From: Comamonas testosteroni
GTDB lineage: Bacteria > Pseudomonadota > Gammaproteobacteria > Burkholderiales > Burkholderiaceae_C
Assembly (NCBI GenBank): GCA_008727115.1
Contig: CP044131.1
Location: 62,001 to 126,000 of the forward strand
Direction of reading: 5' to 3'
DNA: 64,000 nucleotides
Shown piece by piece: positions 8,664 through 17,126 of the stretch. How positions within the stretch are numbered: the stretch's first letter is position 1; each line of letters starts with the position of its first letter. Made by a program: the position numbers and the translations under genes. Below the pieces are notes generated by a model, which saw nothing but the letters and a program-made list of their open reading frames with translations, was not told the DNA's origin and did no database searches.

Positions 8664-9986
8664 ATGGGAATGTTTCAATGGACGGAGCGGTCGTCCGATG
8701 TCTTGCAGGGCGGCGGCGTCATCGGCCCCGATGAGCGGCTGCCCTGGGCGCAAACCGGCTTGATGGGCATTCAGCACGTGATCGCCATGTTTGGCTCCAC
8801 CGTGCTGGCTCCCATCCTCATGGGGTTCGACCCCAACCTCGCGGTGCTGATGAGCGGTATCGGCACGCTGATCTTCTTCATTATCACCGGCGGCAAGGTA
8901 CCCAGCTATCTGGGCTCGTCCTTTGCCTTTATCGGCGTGGTGAACATCGCCACCGGCTATGTGGCCAGCCAGGGCCCGAGCAATGCCAATATCGGCGTGG
9001 CGCTGGGCGGCATCATTGCCTGCGGTCTGGTCTATATGCTGATTGGCTTTCTGGTGCAGCTCATTGGCACGCGCTGGATTGAGCGCTTCATGCCGCCTGT
9101 GGTGACGGGTGCCGTGGTGGCCATCATTGGTCTGAACCTGGCGCATATTCCCATCAAGAACATGGCGGCCAACAACTTTGAAGCCTGGATGCAGGCGCTG
9201 ACCTTTCTCTCGGTCGCGCTGGTGGCGGTCTTCACGCGCGGCATGCTGCAGCGTCTGCTGATTCTGATCGGCTTGATCGTGGCCAGCCTGCTGTATGCGC
9301 TGTTCACCAACGGCCTGGGCTGGGGCAAGCCTGTGGACCTGAGCGGTGTGGCCAATGCCGCCTGGTTTGGCATTCCATCGTTTCACGCACCCGTTTTCAC
9401 CACGAACGCGATGCTGCTGATCGTGCCCGTGGTCATCATCTTGGTGGCTGAAAACCTGGGCCACGTGAAGGCTGTGACGGCCATGACCGGCAAGAATCTG
9501 GACCAGTACATGGGCCGTGCCTTCATCGGCGACGGTGTGGCCACCATGGTCAGCGGCGCGGCTGGCGGCACGGGTGTCACCACCTATGCCGAAAACATTG
9601 GCGTGATGGCGGCGACCCGCATCTACTCCACCGCCGTTTTCTTTGTGGCCGCCCTGCTGGCCGTGCTGCTGGGCTTTTCGCCCAAGTTCGGTGCGCTGAT
9701 TCAGGCGATTCCGCTGCCCGTGATGGGCGGTGTCTCCATCGTTGTTTTCGGACTGATCGCCATTGCCGGTGCCAAGATCTGGGTGGACAACAAGGTCGAT
9801 TTTTCCGACATCAAAAACCTGATCGTGGCCGCCGTCACCCTGATTCTGGGCACGGGCGAATTCACGCTGAAGTTCGGCGAATTTGCGCTGGGCGGCATTG
9901 GTTGCGCCACCTTCGGCGCCATCATTCTGTATGCTTTGCTCAACTTGGGAGCGCGCCAGAGTGAAACTAAGGTACAGGCCAAGTGA
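8664..9986 (+). CDS. NCS2-family nucleobase permease (uracil/xanthine type, UraA/RutG-like)
   Basis: This 440-residue protein has about 14 hydrophobic segments, normal for the NCS2 family of proton symporters for uracil, xanthine or similar bases. The signature near residues 280-320 (GRAFIGDGVATMVSGAAGG, then TTYAENIGVMAATR) is the UraA/RutG version of the conserved substrate-site helix, with its glutamate present. A start at 8664 gives an SD-like CAGGAG 11 bases upstream and an N-terminus (MGMFQWTERSSDVLQGG) close to the uracil branch. No catabolic genes are adjacent, so uracil against xanthine cannot be settled from context. Confidence 0.88.
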   Translation: MGMFQWTERSSDVLQGGGVIGPDERLPWAQTGLMGIQHVIAMFGSTVLAPILMGFDPNLAVLMSGIGTLIFFIITGGKVPSYLGSSFAFIGVVNIATGYVASQGPSNANIGVALGGIIACGLVYMLIGFLVQLIGTRWIERFMPPVVTGAVVAIIGLNLAHIPIKNMAANNFEAWMQALTFLSVALVAVFTRGMLQRLLILIGLIVASLLYALFTNGLGWGKPVDLSGVANAAWFGIPSFHAPVFTTNAMLLIVPVVIILVAENLGHVKAVTAMTGKNLDQYMGRAFIGDGVATMVSGAAGGTGVTTYAENIGVMAATRIYSTAVFFVAALLAVLLGFSPKFGALIQAIPLPVMGGVSIVVFGLIAIAGAKIWVDNKVDFSDIKNLIVAAVTLILGTGEFTLKFGEFALGGIGCATFGAIILYALLNLGARQSETKVQAK

Positions 9987-10003
9987 GCACCAACATGTAA
10001 CCC

Positions 10004-10079
10004 GGGGAATATTCCCCTGACAGCTGCGCGGGGCCTTTGCGGGTAATCCCTGGATAAATGTTCCGCGCTGGTAACATTT
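10004..10079. other. palindrome-rich leader between the permease and the CoA-transferase gene
   Basis: Two strong inverted repeats lie here: the perfect 14-base palindrome GGGGAATATTCCCC at 10004-10017, and AAATGTT paired with AACATTT across CCGCGCTGGT at 10057-10079. Together with the following terminator they could form a short structured transcript (leader or small RNA) or be operator sites. No known RNA family was recognised. Confidence 0.4.
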
Positions 10080-10094
10080 CTCGTTGGAGATACG

Positions 10095-10120
10095 CCGCCC
10101 TGACCAGGGCGGTTTTTTTT
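10095..10120 (+). terminator. rho-independent terminator
   Basis: The stem CCGCCC/GGGCGG with loop TGACCA is followed by eight T. It could end the permease transcript, or act as an attenuator in the leader of the next gene, whose ATG is about 100 bases on. Confidence 0.85.
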
Positions 10121-10223
10121 AGAGGTGCCAGCCATGCGCTGAGCAGGAGCCGCAAAAACGCCAACGCGCTCGCGCTGGTCAGGCTCGCGTGTCCGGCCGG
10201 GGCCTCTGAGTTTGGAGCATGCA

Positions 10224-11738
10224 ATGTCCATCGCAGATCGCGTACGTTACCCAGAATTCCTCTCGCGCGTCATGACGGCAGAAGAGGCCGCCGCCATGAT
10301 CCCCCACGGTGTCAATGTCGGCATGAGCGGCTTTACCGGAGCCGGTTACCCCAAGGCATTGCCACAGGCCATTGCGGCCCGTGCGAAGGCAGAGCATGCC
10401 CAAGGCAAGCCCTACAAGATCAATGTCTGGACCGGCGCGTCCACCGCCGCCGAGTGCGACGGCGTGATGGCCGAAGCCCATGCACTGGGCCAGCGCCTGC
10501 CGTTCAACACCGACCCCACGGCGCGCAAGGCCGTGAACTCCGGCGAGATCGATTTCATCGACATGCACCTGTCCCACGTGGCGCAGCACGCATGGTTTGG
10601 CTTTCTGGGCCAGATGAATATCGCTGTGATCGAGGTGCTGGGCGTGACCGCCGACGGCCTGCTGATTCCATCGACAGCCGTGGGCAACAACAAGACCTGG
10701 CTGGAGATCGCCGACAAGGTGATTCTGGAAGTCAACACCAAGCCGCCTGCCAAGATGGAAGGCATGCACGACATCTACTACGGCACGGCCATTCCGCCAC
10801 GCCGCATGCCCATCAGCATGACGCACGCGGACGACCGTATTGGCGAGCCCTACCTGAAGGTTGATCCCGCCAAGGTGATTGCCGTGGTCGAGACCCACAA
10901 GGGCGACCGCGACAACGTGTTTGCCGTGCCGGACGAGAACAGCAACAAGATCGCCAGCTACATCATCGACTTCCTCTCGCACGAGATGAAGATGGGGCGT
11001 CTGCCCAAGGAAATGCTGCCCATCCAGTCGGGCGTGGGCAATGTGGCCAACGCCGTGCTGGCAGGCCTGCTGCACGGCCCGTTCGAGAACCTGCTGGGCT
11101 TCACCGAAGTGCTGCAGGACGGCATGCTGGAGCTGATCCGCGCGGGCAAGATGAGCAAGGCCTCGGCCACCTCTATCTCGCTGGGCAAGGAAGCCTGCAA
11201 GGACTTCGAGGACAACATCGACTTCTACCGCGAGCGCATCATCCTGCGCCCGCAGGAAATCTCGAACCACCCCGAGCTGGTGCGCCGCCTGGGCATCATC
11301 GCCATGAACTCGATGATCGAAGCCGACATCTACGGCAACATCAACTCCACCCACGTCATGGGCACGGGCATGATGAACGGCATCGGCGGCTCGGGCGACT
11401 TTGCGCGCAACGGCTACCTGTCCTTCTTCGTCACGCCCTCCGTGGCCAAGGACGGCAAGATCAGCTGCATCGTGCCCATGTGCTCGCACGTCGATCACAC
11501 CGAGCACGACACGCAGATCATCGTCACCGAACAAGGTCTGGCTGATCTGCGTGGCCTGAGCCCCAAGCAGCGCGCGCAAGTCATCATCGACAAGTGCGCC
11601 CACCCCGACTACCGCGACCAGCTGCAGGACTACTTCGACCGCTCGCGCCAGCAGGGTGCACAGCACACGCCGCACATCCTGACCGAGGCGTTGTCCTGGC
11701 ATCAGCGTTTCATGGACAAGGGCGATATGCGCGCCTGA
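10224..11738 (+). CDS. acetyl-CoA hydrolase / succinyl-CoA:acetate CoA-transferase family protein
   Basis: The protein has 504 residues from the ATG at 10224. A TTG four codons earlier is open, but the GGAG at 10214-10217 is correctly placed as the ribosome site for the ATG. Family marks are MIPHGVNVGMSGFTGAGYPK near the N-terminus, PIQSGVGNVANAVLAGL near residue 265, and NGIGGSGDFARNGYLSFF near 390 with the following VPMCSHVDHTEHD. Members move CoA between acetate, succinate and propionate or hydrolyse acetyl-CoA. Which of these applies cannot be told from sequence alone. The gene is monocistronic, followed by a dispersed repeat and a strong terminator. Confidence 0.9.
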   Translation: MSIADRVRYPEFLSRVMTAEEAAAMIPHGVNVGMSGFTGAGYPKALPQAIAARAKAEHAQGKPYKINVWTGASTAAECDGVMAEAHALGQRLPFNTDPTARKAVNSGEIDFIDMHLSHVAQHAWFGFLGQMNIAVIEVLGVTADGLLIPSTAVGNNKTWLEIADKVILEVNTKPPAKMEGMHDIYYGTAIPPRRMPISMTHADDRIGEPYLKVDPAKVIAVVETHKGDRDNVFAVPDENSNKIASYIIDFLSHEMKMGRLPKEMLPIQSGVGNVANAVLAGLLHGPFENLLGFTEVLQDGMLELIRAGKMSKASATSISLGKEACKDFEDNIDFYRERIILRPQEISNHPELVRRLGIIAMNSMIEADIYGNINSTHVMGTGMMNGIGGSGDFARNGYLSFFVTPSVAKDGKISCIVPMCSHVDHTEHDTQIIVTEQGLADLRGLSPKQRAQVIIDKCAHPDYRDQLQDYFDRSRQQGAQHTPHILTEALSWHQRFMDKGDMRA

Positions 11739-11747
11739 ACAGGTTCT

Positions 11748-11829
11748 CCCTGAGGCGCTTCGCGCCTTCCCCCAAGGGGACGACACCATTGCTGCAGGGC
11801 GGCCCTTGCTTGGTGTCTCTGACTTGGAG
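11748..11829 (+). repeat. dispersed 'ccctgaggcgcttcgcgcc' repeat, copy 1
   Basis: TCCCTGAGGCGCTTCGCGCC, then TTCCCCC, AAGGGGACGACACC and CTTGCTTGGTGTCTC resemble, in the same order, the reverse complement of 28750-28843. It contains nested inverted repeats (GGCGC/GCGCC and CCCC/GGGG) and lies directly after a stop codon. This looks like a REP-type intergenic family. Confidence 0.65.
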
Positions 11830-11900
11830 TGTGGAGGGGGTGAAAGCTGTGCCTAGTCCGCTTGGTGCTAGCGCTGTGGCACCAAGCTTGTAGCATCCAA

Positions 11901-11928
11901 GGACGCTCTGCAAAGAGCGTCCTTTTTT
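11901..11928 (+). terminator. rho-independent terminator
   Basis: GGACGCTCT pairs with AGAGCGTCC around a four-base loop, followed by six T. It ends the CoA-transferase transcript, 22 bases before the thioesterase start. Confidence 0.9.
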
Positions 11929-11949
11929 CATGCTCAAACAAGGACTGGT

Positions 11950-12423
11950 ATGGCGATCTGGACTCGTGAGATTGATCTGAAAGCGTTGAACGCAGGCAGT
12001 GCCAATACGGCAATTAGCCACCTGGGCATTGAGTTCACCGAGTACGGGGACGACTATGTGTGTGCCCGTATCCATGTCGATGAACGCACCTGCCAGCCCT
12101 ACGGCATCCTGCACGGCGGCGTGAGTGTGGTGCTGGCCGAGACGCTGGGCTCCATGGCCGCCGCTTGCTGCATTCCAGAGGGCTACCGCTGTGTGGGCCT
12201 GAGCGTGACGGCCAACCATGTGCGCGCAGGCCGCAAAGACAGCTGGATCACCGCCACGGCACGACCCACGCATCTGGGGCGCACCACCCATGTCTGGGCG
12301 ATTGAGTTGCGCGATGAAGACGGCAAGCTCACCTGCAGCAGCAGCCTGACCATGGCGATCTTGCCGCCAGAGGCGGCCAAGGGCGCCAGGCTGGATCAGG
12401 ATTCATTGGGCGGTGTTCACTAA
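11950..12423 (+). CDS. hotdog-fold acyl-CoA thioesterase (PaaI/YdiI-type)
   Basis: This 157-residue single-domain hotdog protein has the motif PYGILHGGVSVVLAETLGS at about residues 53-71. It supplies the conserved HGG turn and the catalytic glutamate of the PaaI/YdiI/MenI group. The N-terminus (MAIWTREIDLKALN) resembles the YdiI branch, which hydrolyses aromatic and medium-chain acyl-CoA esters. It follows a terminator, so it probably has its own promoter. The substrate is unknown. Confidence 0.87.
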   Translation: MAIWTREIDLKALNAGSANTAISHLGIEFTEYGDDYVCARIHVDERTCQPYGILHGGVSVVLAETLGSMAAACCIPEGYRCVGLSVTANHVRAGRKDSWITATARPTHLGRTTHVWAIELRDEDGKLTCSSSLTMAILPPEAAKGARLDQDSLGGVH

Positions 12424-12450
12424 GAGCAATGATGTATCAAGGGTGGTGTT

Positions 12451-12506
12451 AGCCGCTCTAAGCCTGGGTGTTGCACCCTGAGCTCTGGCGCTGGGGGAGC
12501 GGCTTT
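12451..12506. terminator. possible hairpin after the thioesterase gene
   Basis: AGCCGCTC (12451-12458) pairs with GAGCGGCT (12497-12504), enclosing a second hairpin GGGTG/CACCC. The T run is short, so a transcript end is only possible. Confidence 0.35.
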
Positions 12507-12556
12507 GTGAGGTTGCGAACGTGTGCTGGGCCGGCGCAGCAGCCATGGCAGATCCA

Positions 12557-12649
12557 TAAAAAATGAGCTGACAGCGCTATTCCTGACTGGGTTTCAGATA
12601 AAAAACCATCTGAAATCCAATACTGGCTGGCGCTAGATGCTCCTTTTTT
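12557..12649. repeat. 93-base imperfect hairpin repeat (same family as 31292-31384)
   Basis: The segment begins with six A and ends with six T. The outer arms AAAAAATGAGC and GCTCCTTTTTT, inner AGCGC/GCGCT and central TTTCAGAT/ATCTGAAA pair with each other. A second element of the same length and design lies at 31292-31384. It reads as a mobile-like palindromic intergenic repeat and could terminate the convergent transcripts on both sides. Confidence 0.65.
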
Positions 12650-12700
12650 GATTGTGTATGGCCTTTGCCTGAGGAGCTGAGAACACTCTCAGCGCTTTAT

Positions 12701-14377
12701 TCAAGACGGCAGGCAGCGCTCCAAAATGGCCGCCATGTCCAGCATGGCCGGGTCGAATGCCCCGACCACCAGGGCGCCTCGCTGCTCTGCCAGCCGGGTG
12801 TGGATAAAGCCCTCGGCCATATAGCCGGGAGCGTGTTTGCGCAACAGGCAGGCCTGCGCGAGCAGGCTCAAATCCTGCACCAGTCTGCGGGCCTGCGGCT
12901 CCAGAGATTCGGGTGCGGCAGACAGGCGCTGAGCCAGTGATTGCGCAAGTGCCATCAAGCTGGGCTCGCCCGCCGCCATGTCGATCAGATCCTGCAGCAG
13001 CAGGCGGGTGGCTTCAGGCTCTCGCGCCATGGCGCGCAGCACATCCAGGCACATCACATTGCCCGAGCCTTCCCAGATGGAGTTGACCGGTGCTTCGCGG
13101 AACAGGCGCGAGACGATGCTGTCCTGCACATAGCCGTTGCCGCCAAACACCTCCATGACTTCGCCTGTGAGCTCCACCGAGCGCTTGCAGACCCAGAATT
13201 TGGCGGCCGGGGTCATGATGCGCTTCCAGGCGCGGGCCAGTAGATCGCCTTCGGCCTCGTGCTCATAGGCCTGCGCCAGATGCATGGCCAGCTGCATGGC
13301 GGCCTCGCTTTCGAGTGCCAGATCCGCAAGCACGGTGCGCATCAGAGGCTGATCTGCGAGCCGCTTGCCAAAAGCCGAGCGCTGGCGCGCATAGGCCAGC
13401 GACTGCACGGTGGCACTGCGCAAGATGGCGGCGCTGCCCAGCACGCAGTTCAGCCGCGTGTAGCTGGCCATTTCAATGATGGTGGGAATGCCTCGGCCTT
13501 CCTCGCCCATGAGGATGCCCCAGGCATCCTGCAGCTCCACTTCCGAGCTGGAGTTGCTGCGGTTGCCCACCTTGTCCTTGAGGCGCTGAACGCGCACCGG
13601 ATTCTTGCTTCCATCCGGGCGCCAGCGCGGTACAAAAAAGCAGGCGTGGCCGCCGTGTTCGCCACTGGGCGTGGCCAGGCGTGCAACTACCAGATGGGCG
13701 TCGCACATGGGGGCCGAGAAGAACCACTTGTGGCCGCGCAGCAGATACTCGCCGCCGCGTCCGCCTTCATGCACGGGACGGGCCACCGTGGTGTTGGCAC
13801 GCACGTCCGAGCCGCCCTGCTTTTCCGTCATGCCCATGCCAATCCAGATGGATTTTTTCTGGCTCATGGGCAGGTCTCGCGGGTCGTATTCGTGGCTGAA
13901 TAGCTGTGTCTGCAACTGGCTCCAGAGCGCGGGTTCTTTTTGTAGTACAGGGATGGCTGCCGTGGTCATGGTGGCCGGGCACAGCGTGCCCTGTTCCACT
14001 TGGCCATGCAGGTAAAAGCCGGCGGCCCAGGCACTCCAGCGACCGGTGGCGGCGCTCTCAAACGGCAGAGAGATCAGCCCCTGCTGGCGATACAGATCCA
14101 TTAGCTGATGCCAGCTGGGGTGAAACTCCACCGCATCCAGCACGCGTCCGCGCGCATCAAAGCGCTGCAGCTCAGGCGTGTGGCGATTGCACAGTTCTGC
14201 CTGCTCCCAGCGGTGCTTTTGCCCCAGCTCTTGCGCAAAGCGGCTCAGGGCCGGCACAAAGCCCTTGGCCTGTTGGCGTTGCAGCACTTCCTGCAAGGCA
14301 GGGTCGCTTTGCAGCAGATGGAAGTCGCTCAGCTCGTCGAATTGATTGAAGACGTCATGGGTGTCCAGAGCCTGCAT
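12701..14377 (-). CDS. acyl-CoA dehydrogenase family protein, AidB-like
   Basis: This 558-residue protein has the length of AidB rather than of ordinary acyl-CoA dehydrogenases (about 380). The N-terminal extension is the AidB-type domain. Flavin-dehydrogenase motifs follow: GMGMTEKQGGSDVRANTT (about 195-212), GHKWFFSAPMCDAHLVVARL (about 232-251), EGRGIPTIIEMASYTRLNC and VMEVFGGNGYVQDSIVSRLF (about 438-457). In E. coli AidB is an FAD protein of the alkylation response that binds DNA. The relative here may instead act on a branched acyl-CoA. An alkB gene lies 40 kb away, not linked. Confidence 0.85.
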   Translation of the reverse strand: MQALDTHDVFNQFDELSDFHLLQSDPALQEVLQRQQAKGFVPALSRFAQELGQKHRWEQAELCNRHTPELQRFDARGRVLDAVEFHPSWHQLMDLYRQQGLISLPFESAATGRWSAWAAGFYLHGQVEQGTLCPATMTTAAIPVLQKEPALWSQLQTQLFSHEYDPRDLPMSQKKSIWIGMGMTEKQGGSDVRANTTVARPVHEGGRGGEYLLRGHKWFFSAPMCDAHLVVARLATPSGEHGGHACFFVPRWRPDGSKNPVRVQRLKDKVGNRSNSSSEVELQDAWGILMGEEGRGIPTIIEMASYTRLNCVLGSAAILRSATVQSLAYARQRSAFGKRLADQPLMRTVLADLALESEAAMQLAMHLAQAYEHEAEGDLLARAWKRIMTPAAKFWVCKRSVELTGEVMEVFGGNGYVQDSIVSRLFREAPVNSIWEGSGNVMCLDVLRAMAREPEATRLLLQDLIDMAAGEPSLMALAQSLAQRLSAAPESLEPQARRLVQDLSLLAQACLLRKHAPGYMAEGFIHTRLAEQRGALVVGAFDPAMLDMAAILERCLPS

Positions 14378-14472
14378 GCGATCACTCCTGTGGCGGTGCG
14401 TGGGTCACAGGCCAATATAGGAGGCTGCAGGGATGTCGAAAAGCGGGTTTTCAGCCGCTTTGAGGTGAGGGC

Positions 14473-15306
14473 TCAGCGCCTGCGGGCCTGCTCGTACAGG
14501 CCCATGACGCGTGGCACATTGCCTTCGAGCTGGCGGATGCGGTCAGGGCCGGTAGGGTGGGTGGACAGAAAGCCGATGCCGCCTTCGCCCGTGGCTTCCC
14601 CCATCTTGCGCCACAGGCTCACGGCGGCCTGCGGGTTGTAGCCAGCACGGGCCGCCATCTCCAGCCCGACCAGGTCGGCGTCGCTCTCGTCGTTGCGGCT
14701 GAACTTGAGGCTGAGCAACTGCCCGCCCAGGCGGGCCGCTGCGTTACCAATATCGCCCAGGCCCAGCAACTGGGCGCCCAGCGAGATGCCAATGCTGGTG
14801 GCCTGGTTCTTGGCCAGCTGCTCGCGCGAATGCTCGCGCAGGGCATGGGCCATTTCGTGGCCCATGATCATGGCGATCTCATCGTCGGTGAGCTTGAGCT
14901 GGTCAATGATGCCGGTGTAGAAGGCAATCTTGCCGCCGGGCATGCAAAACGCGTTGATCTGCTTGCTGCCGATGAGGTTGATCTCCCAGCGCCACTGGCT
15001 GGCGCGTGGGTTCCATTGCGCAGCGTAGGGAATCAGGCGCTGGGCAATGCCCCGCAGGCGCTGCAGCTGTGGGTGACTGGCATCGGCCAGCGCCCCCTGG
15101 GCCTTGGCCTTTTGCAGCAGCTCCTGGTATTGCTGGGTGGCAGAGCCCTCCAGCGTTTCGGCAGGCACCAGCTGGCGCATGACCGAAGCCCTGCCTACAT
15201 CGACCTGGGCTTGTGCTGGTGTGTGCAGCAGCGGTGCGCAGGCAAGGGCCAGCAGCAGGCTGTGGCGGGCAGTAGACATATGCAGGAAGGAGGTAAGGGC
15301 TTGCAT
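14473..15306 (-). CDS. M48-family zinc metalloprotease, periplasmic
   Basis: The protein has about 277 residues. The zinc motif is HEMAHALREHSREQ (HEXXH), with a downstream ESDADLVGLEMAARAGY supplying the third ligand, as in the YggG/LoiP and BepA types of periplasmic M48 proteases, which act in outer-membrane protein quality control. A signal peptide is visible: MSTARHSLLLALACAPLLHT, ending before AQAQ. The ATG at 15306 is given as the start, but the ATG at 15279 produces the cleaner signal peptide and may be the true one. It lacks the TPR repeats of BepA. It sits between an AidB-like gene and an EamA transporter gene, all on the minus strand. Confidence 0.85.
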   Translation of the reverse strand: MQALTSFLHMSTARHSLLLALACAPLLHTPAQAQVDVGRASVMRQLVPAETLEGSATQQYQELLQKAKAQGALADASHPQLQRLRGIAQRLIPYAAQWNPRASQWRWEINLIGSKQINAFCMPGGKIAFYTGIIDQLKLTDDEIAMIMGHEMAHALREHSREQLAKNQATSIGISLGAQLLGLGDIGNAAARLGGQLLSLKFSRNDESDADLVGLEMAARAGYNPQAAVSLWRKMGEATGEGGIGFLSTHPTGPDRIRQLEGNVPRVMGLYEQARRR

Positions 15307-15343
15307 GATGGCCAAGTCTATGCGAGCTGCTGGCGGTTTCGGG

Positions 15344-16261
15344 TCAGACGGTTTCTGCAGATTTCCTCTCGGCCTGCACGACCAGCCACAGACCTCCGAT
15401 CACGCCCAGCAGGCCTATGACGGACCACCATGCAGGCCGCTCGCCAACCACCAGCAAAGACAGGGCAAAAGCAGTAATCGGCTCAGCCTTGCTCAGGGCG
15501 ACGCCGGTGGCGGCAGACATGCCGCGCAAGCCCACGGAAAACAGCAGATAGGCCAGGCCCGTGGCCACCATGCCCAGATAAGCCACCACGGCCCAGCCGC
15601 TGGCCGTCATGTGCAGCGGCCCGCCCAGCCAGGCGGCAAAAGGCAGTGACATGCAAGCCGCGCAGCCAAATACCCAGGCGTTGACGGTGGCCACGGGCGC
15701 TTGCAGCACCAAAGCCTGGTTGACCAGTGCATAGGCGGCGTAAGACAGGCCTGCCAGCAGACACAGGGCCATGCCCGCCCAGGGCAGCTGCTGTCTATCG
15801 GTGGCGGCCAGCGCCATGACAATGCCGCCGCCAACGCCTATACAAGTGCCCAGCCACCATTGCGGGCCGGGCATGCGCTTTTGCACTGCGGCCTGCATCA
15901 GCCCGGCCCAGATGGGGCCGCTGCCAATGGCCAGGGCCGTGCCCAAGGCCACGCCGCTGGCCTTGATCCCGGCAAAGAAGCTGAGGTTGTAGAGGGCCAT
16001 GCAGAGGCCGCAGAACAGAATGCGTAGCCAGCGCAGAGGTGGTCTGGCATGGGCTTTGTCGAGTATCGCTGCCAGGGCGACAAAGAACAGCGCGGCCATG
16101 ACCATGCGCAGGCCGCCCACCCAGTAGGGCGAGAGCTGGGCCGGAGCGAAGTGCTGAGCCGTACCTGTGGTCCCCCAGAGCATGGCTGCGGCCAGCACCA
16201 AGCCTATGGAGGCGGAGGCGGTATATGGCGAGGAGGAGGAAATGGCAGAAGAGGCGGACAT
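15344..16261 (-). CDS. EamA/DMT-family transporter (RhaT/YdcZ-like exporter)
   Basis: This 305-residue integral membrane protein has about ten predicted helices arranged as two EamA repeats. The first contains AAMLWGTTGTAQHFAP near the N-terminus. The second contains ALSLLVVGERPAWWSVIGLLG near the C-terminus, typical of drug/metabolite transporters. Substrates in this family include amino acids and metabolites, and none can be assigned. The adjacent AraC-type regulator gene (69 bases upstream, same strand) may control it. Confidence 0.85.
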   Translation of the reverse strand: MSASSAISSSSPYTASASIGLVLAAAMLWGTTGTAQHFAPAQLSPYWVGGLRMVMAALFFVALAAILDKAHARPPLRWLRILFCGLCMALYNLSFFAGIKASGVALGTALAIGSGPIWAGLMQAAVQKRMPGPQWWLGTCIGVGGGIVMALAATDRQQLPWAGMALCLLAGLSYAAYALVNQALVLQAPVATVNAWVFGCAACMSLPFAAWLGGPLHMTASGWAVVAYLGMVATGLAYLLFSVGLRGMSAATGVALSKAEPITAFALSLLVVGERPAWWSVIGLLGVIGGLWLVVQAERKSAETV

Positions 16262-16330
16262 GAGGGGGCCATCATGCGCTGCAGCGAATGCAACAACTAT
16301 CGAGCAACGCTTGAACTCAGCGAGATGGCT

Positions 16331-17026
16331 TCAGCGTTGCTCGCGCAGCTGGCGCGATGTCAGACCGCGTTCGCGTCGCAGCGCATAGGCCAGAGCGCTG
16401 GCCGATGCATAGCCGCAGCGCAAAGCCGTAGCCTCCAGTGCGCTGCCTTGCCTGATCTGCAACACAGCGGCATCCAGGCGCAGGTCGCGCAGCCAGTCTT
16501 GCGGGGTGCGCCGTGCCAGCTCGACAAAGCGGGCATGAAACTGTGCCACGCTCAAATGCACCAGCCCTGCCAGGCGGGCTGTCGGCCAGCTCTCGTGCAA
16601 GGTTGCTTGTACTTGCTGCTGCAGCCACTGCAGGTCTAGGCCACGGCGCTGCAGCAGCGTGGGCGCTTGCAGGATCAGTGCCATTTGCGCCGCTGCGGAC
16701 AGGCTGCTTGGCGGAAAGTGCAGGGCCGGAGGTACTGCAAAGCGGCGCGGCTTGTCCAGACCGTGGGACATGGGGGCATCAATGACCAGTACCTGGGTGG
16801 CAGGGGCGGCCAGGTAGCCGTGGTCGGTGCCTGCGGGTATGACCATTCCGCAGGCGCCGTCCACAAAGCTGGCCCTGCCGCCGACTTCCAGCTCCATGCG
16901 GCCTTGCAGCGCAAACAGAACCTGTGCATGCGCATGGGCGTGGGCCTGATGCTCGCCGTCGTAACTGCGCACCGATGCCTGTGCATGCTCAAGCACGGCA
17001 GGCGAGGAGGCGATGTAGCGGCTCAT
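16331..17026 (-). CDS. AraC-family transcriptional regulator with cupin sensor domain
   Basis: The protein has 231 residues. The N-terminal AraC-type cupin has a histidine-rich strand (HQAHAHAHAQVLFALQGRME) and VIPAGTDHGYLA. The C-terminal AraC HTH region (LSVAQFHARFVELARRTPQDWL, read as one helix-turn-helix, then ALRCGYASASALAYALRRE) is recognisable, with the first HTH helix shortened. It probably regulates the EamA gene directly downstream. Its start lies back to back with an open frame for the AmpG-like protein, but the better AmpG start is 100 bases away. Confidence 0.85.
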   Translation of the reverse strand: MSRYIASSPAVLEHAQASVRSYDGEHQAHAHAHAQVLFALQGRMELEVGGRASFVDGACGMVIPAGTDHGYLAAPATQVLVIDAPMSHGLDKPRRFAVPPALHFPPSSLSAAAQMALILQAPTLLQRRGLDLQWLQQQVQATLHESWPTARLAGLVHLSVAQFHARFVELARRTPQDWLRDLRLDAAVLQIRQGSALEATALRCGYASASALAYALRRERGLTSRQLREQR

Positions 17027-17126
17027 GAATCAAAGAGGCAGACAACAAGAGAAGGGCTGGTCGATGGTAGCGCCCGTGTGTTGTAGTGAGCAACCGATAA
17101 TGCCTGCTGCCTTAGAGAGCCAGACC

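Noticed and set aside
10179..11789. 536-codon minus-strand frame across the CoA-transferase gene
   Set aside because: Antisense shadow; the plus-strand frame has a clear family identity and a well-placed ribosome site.
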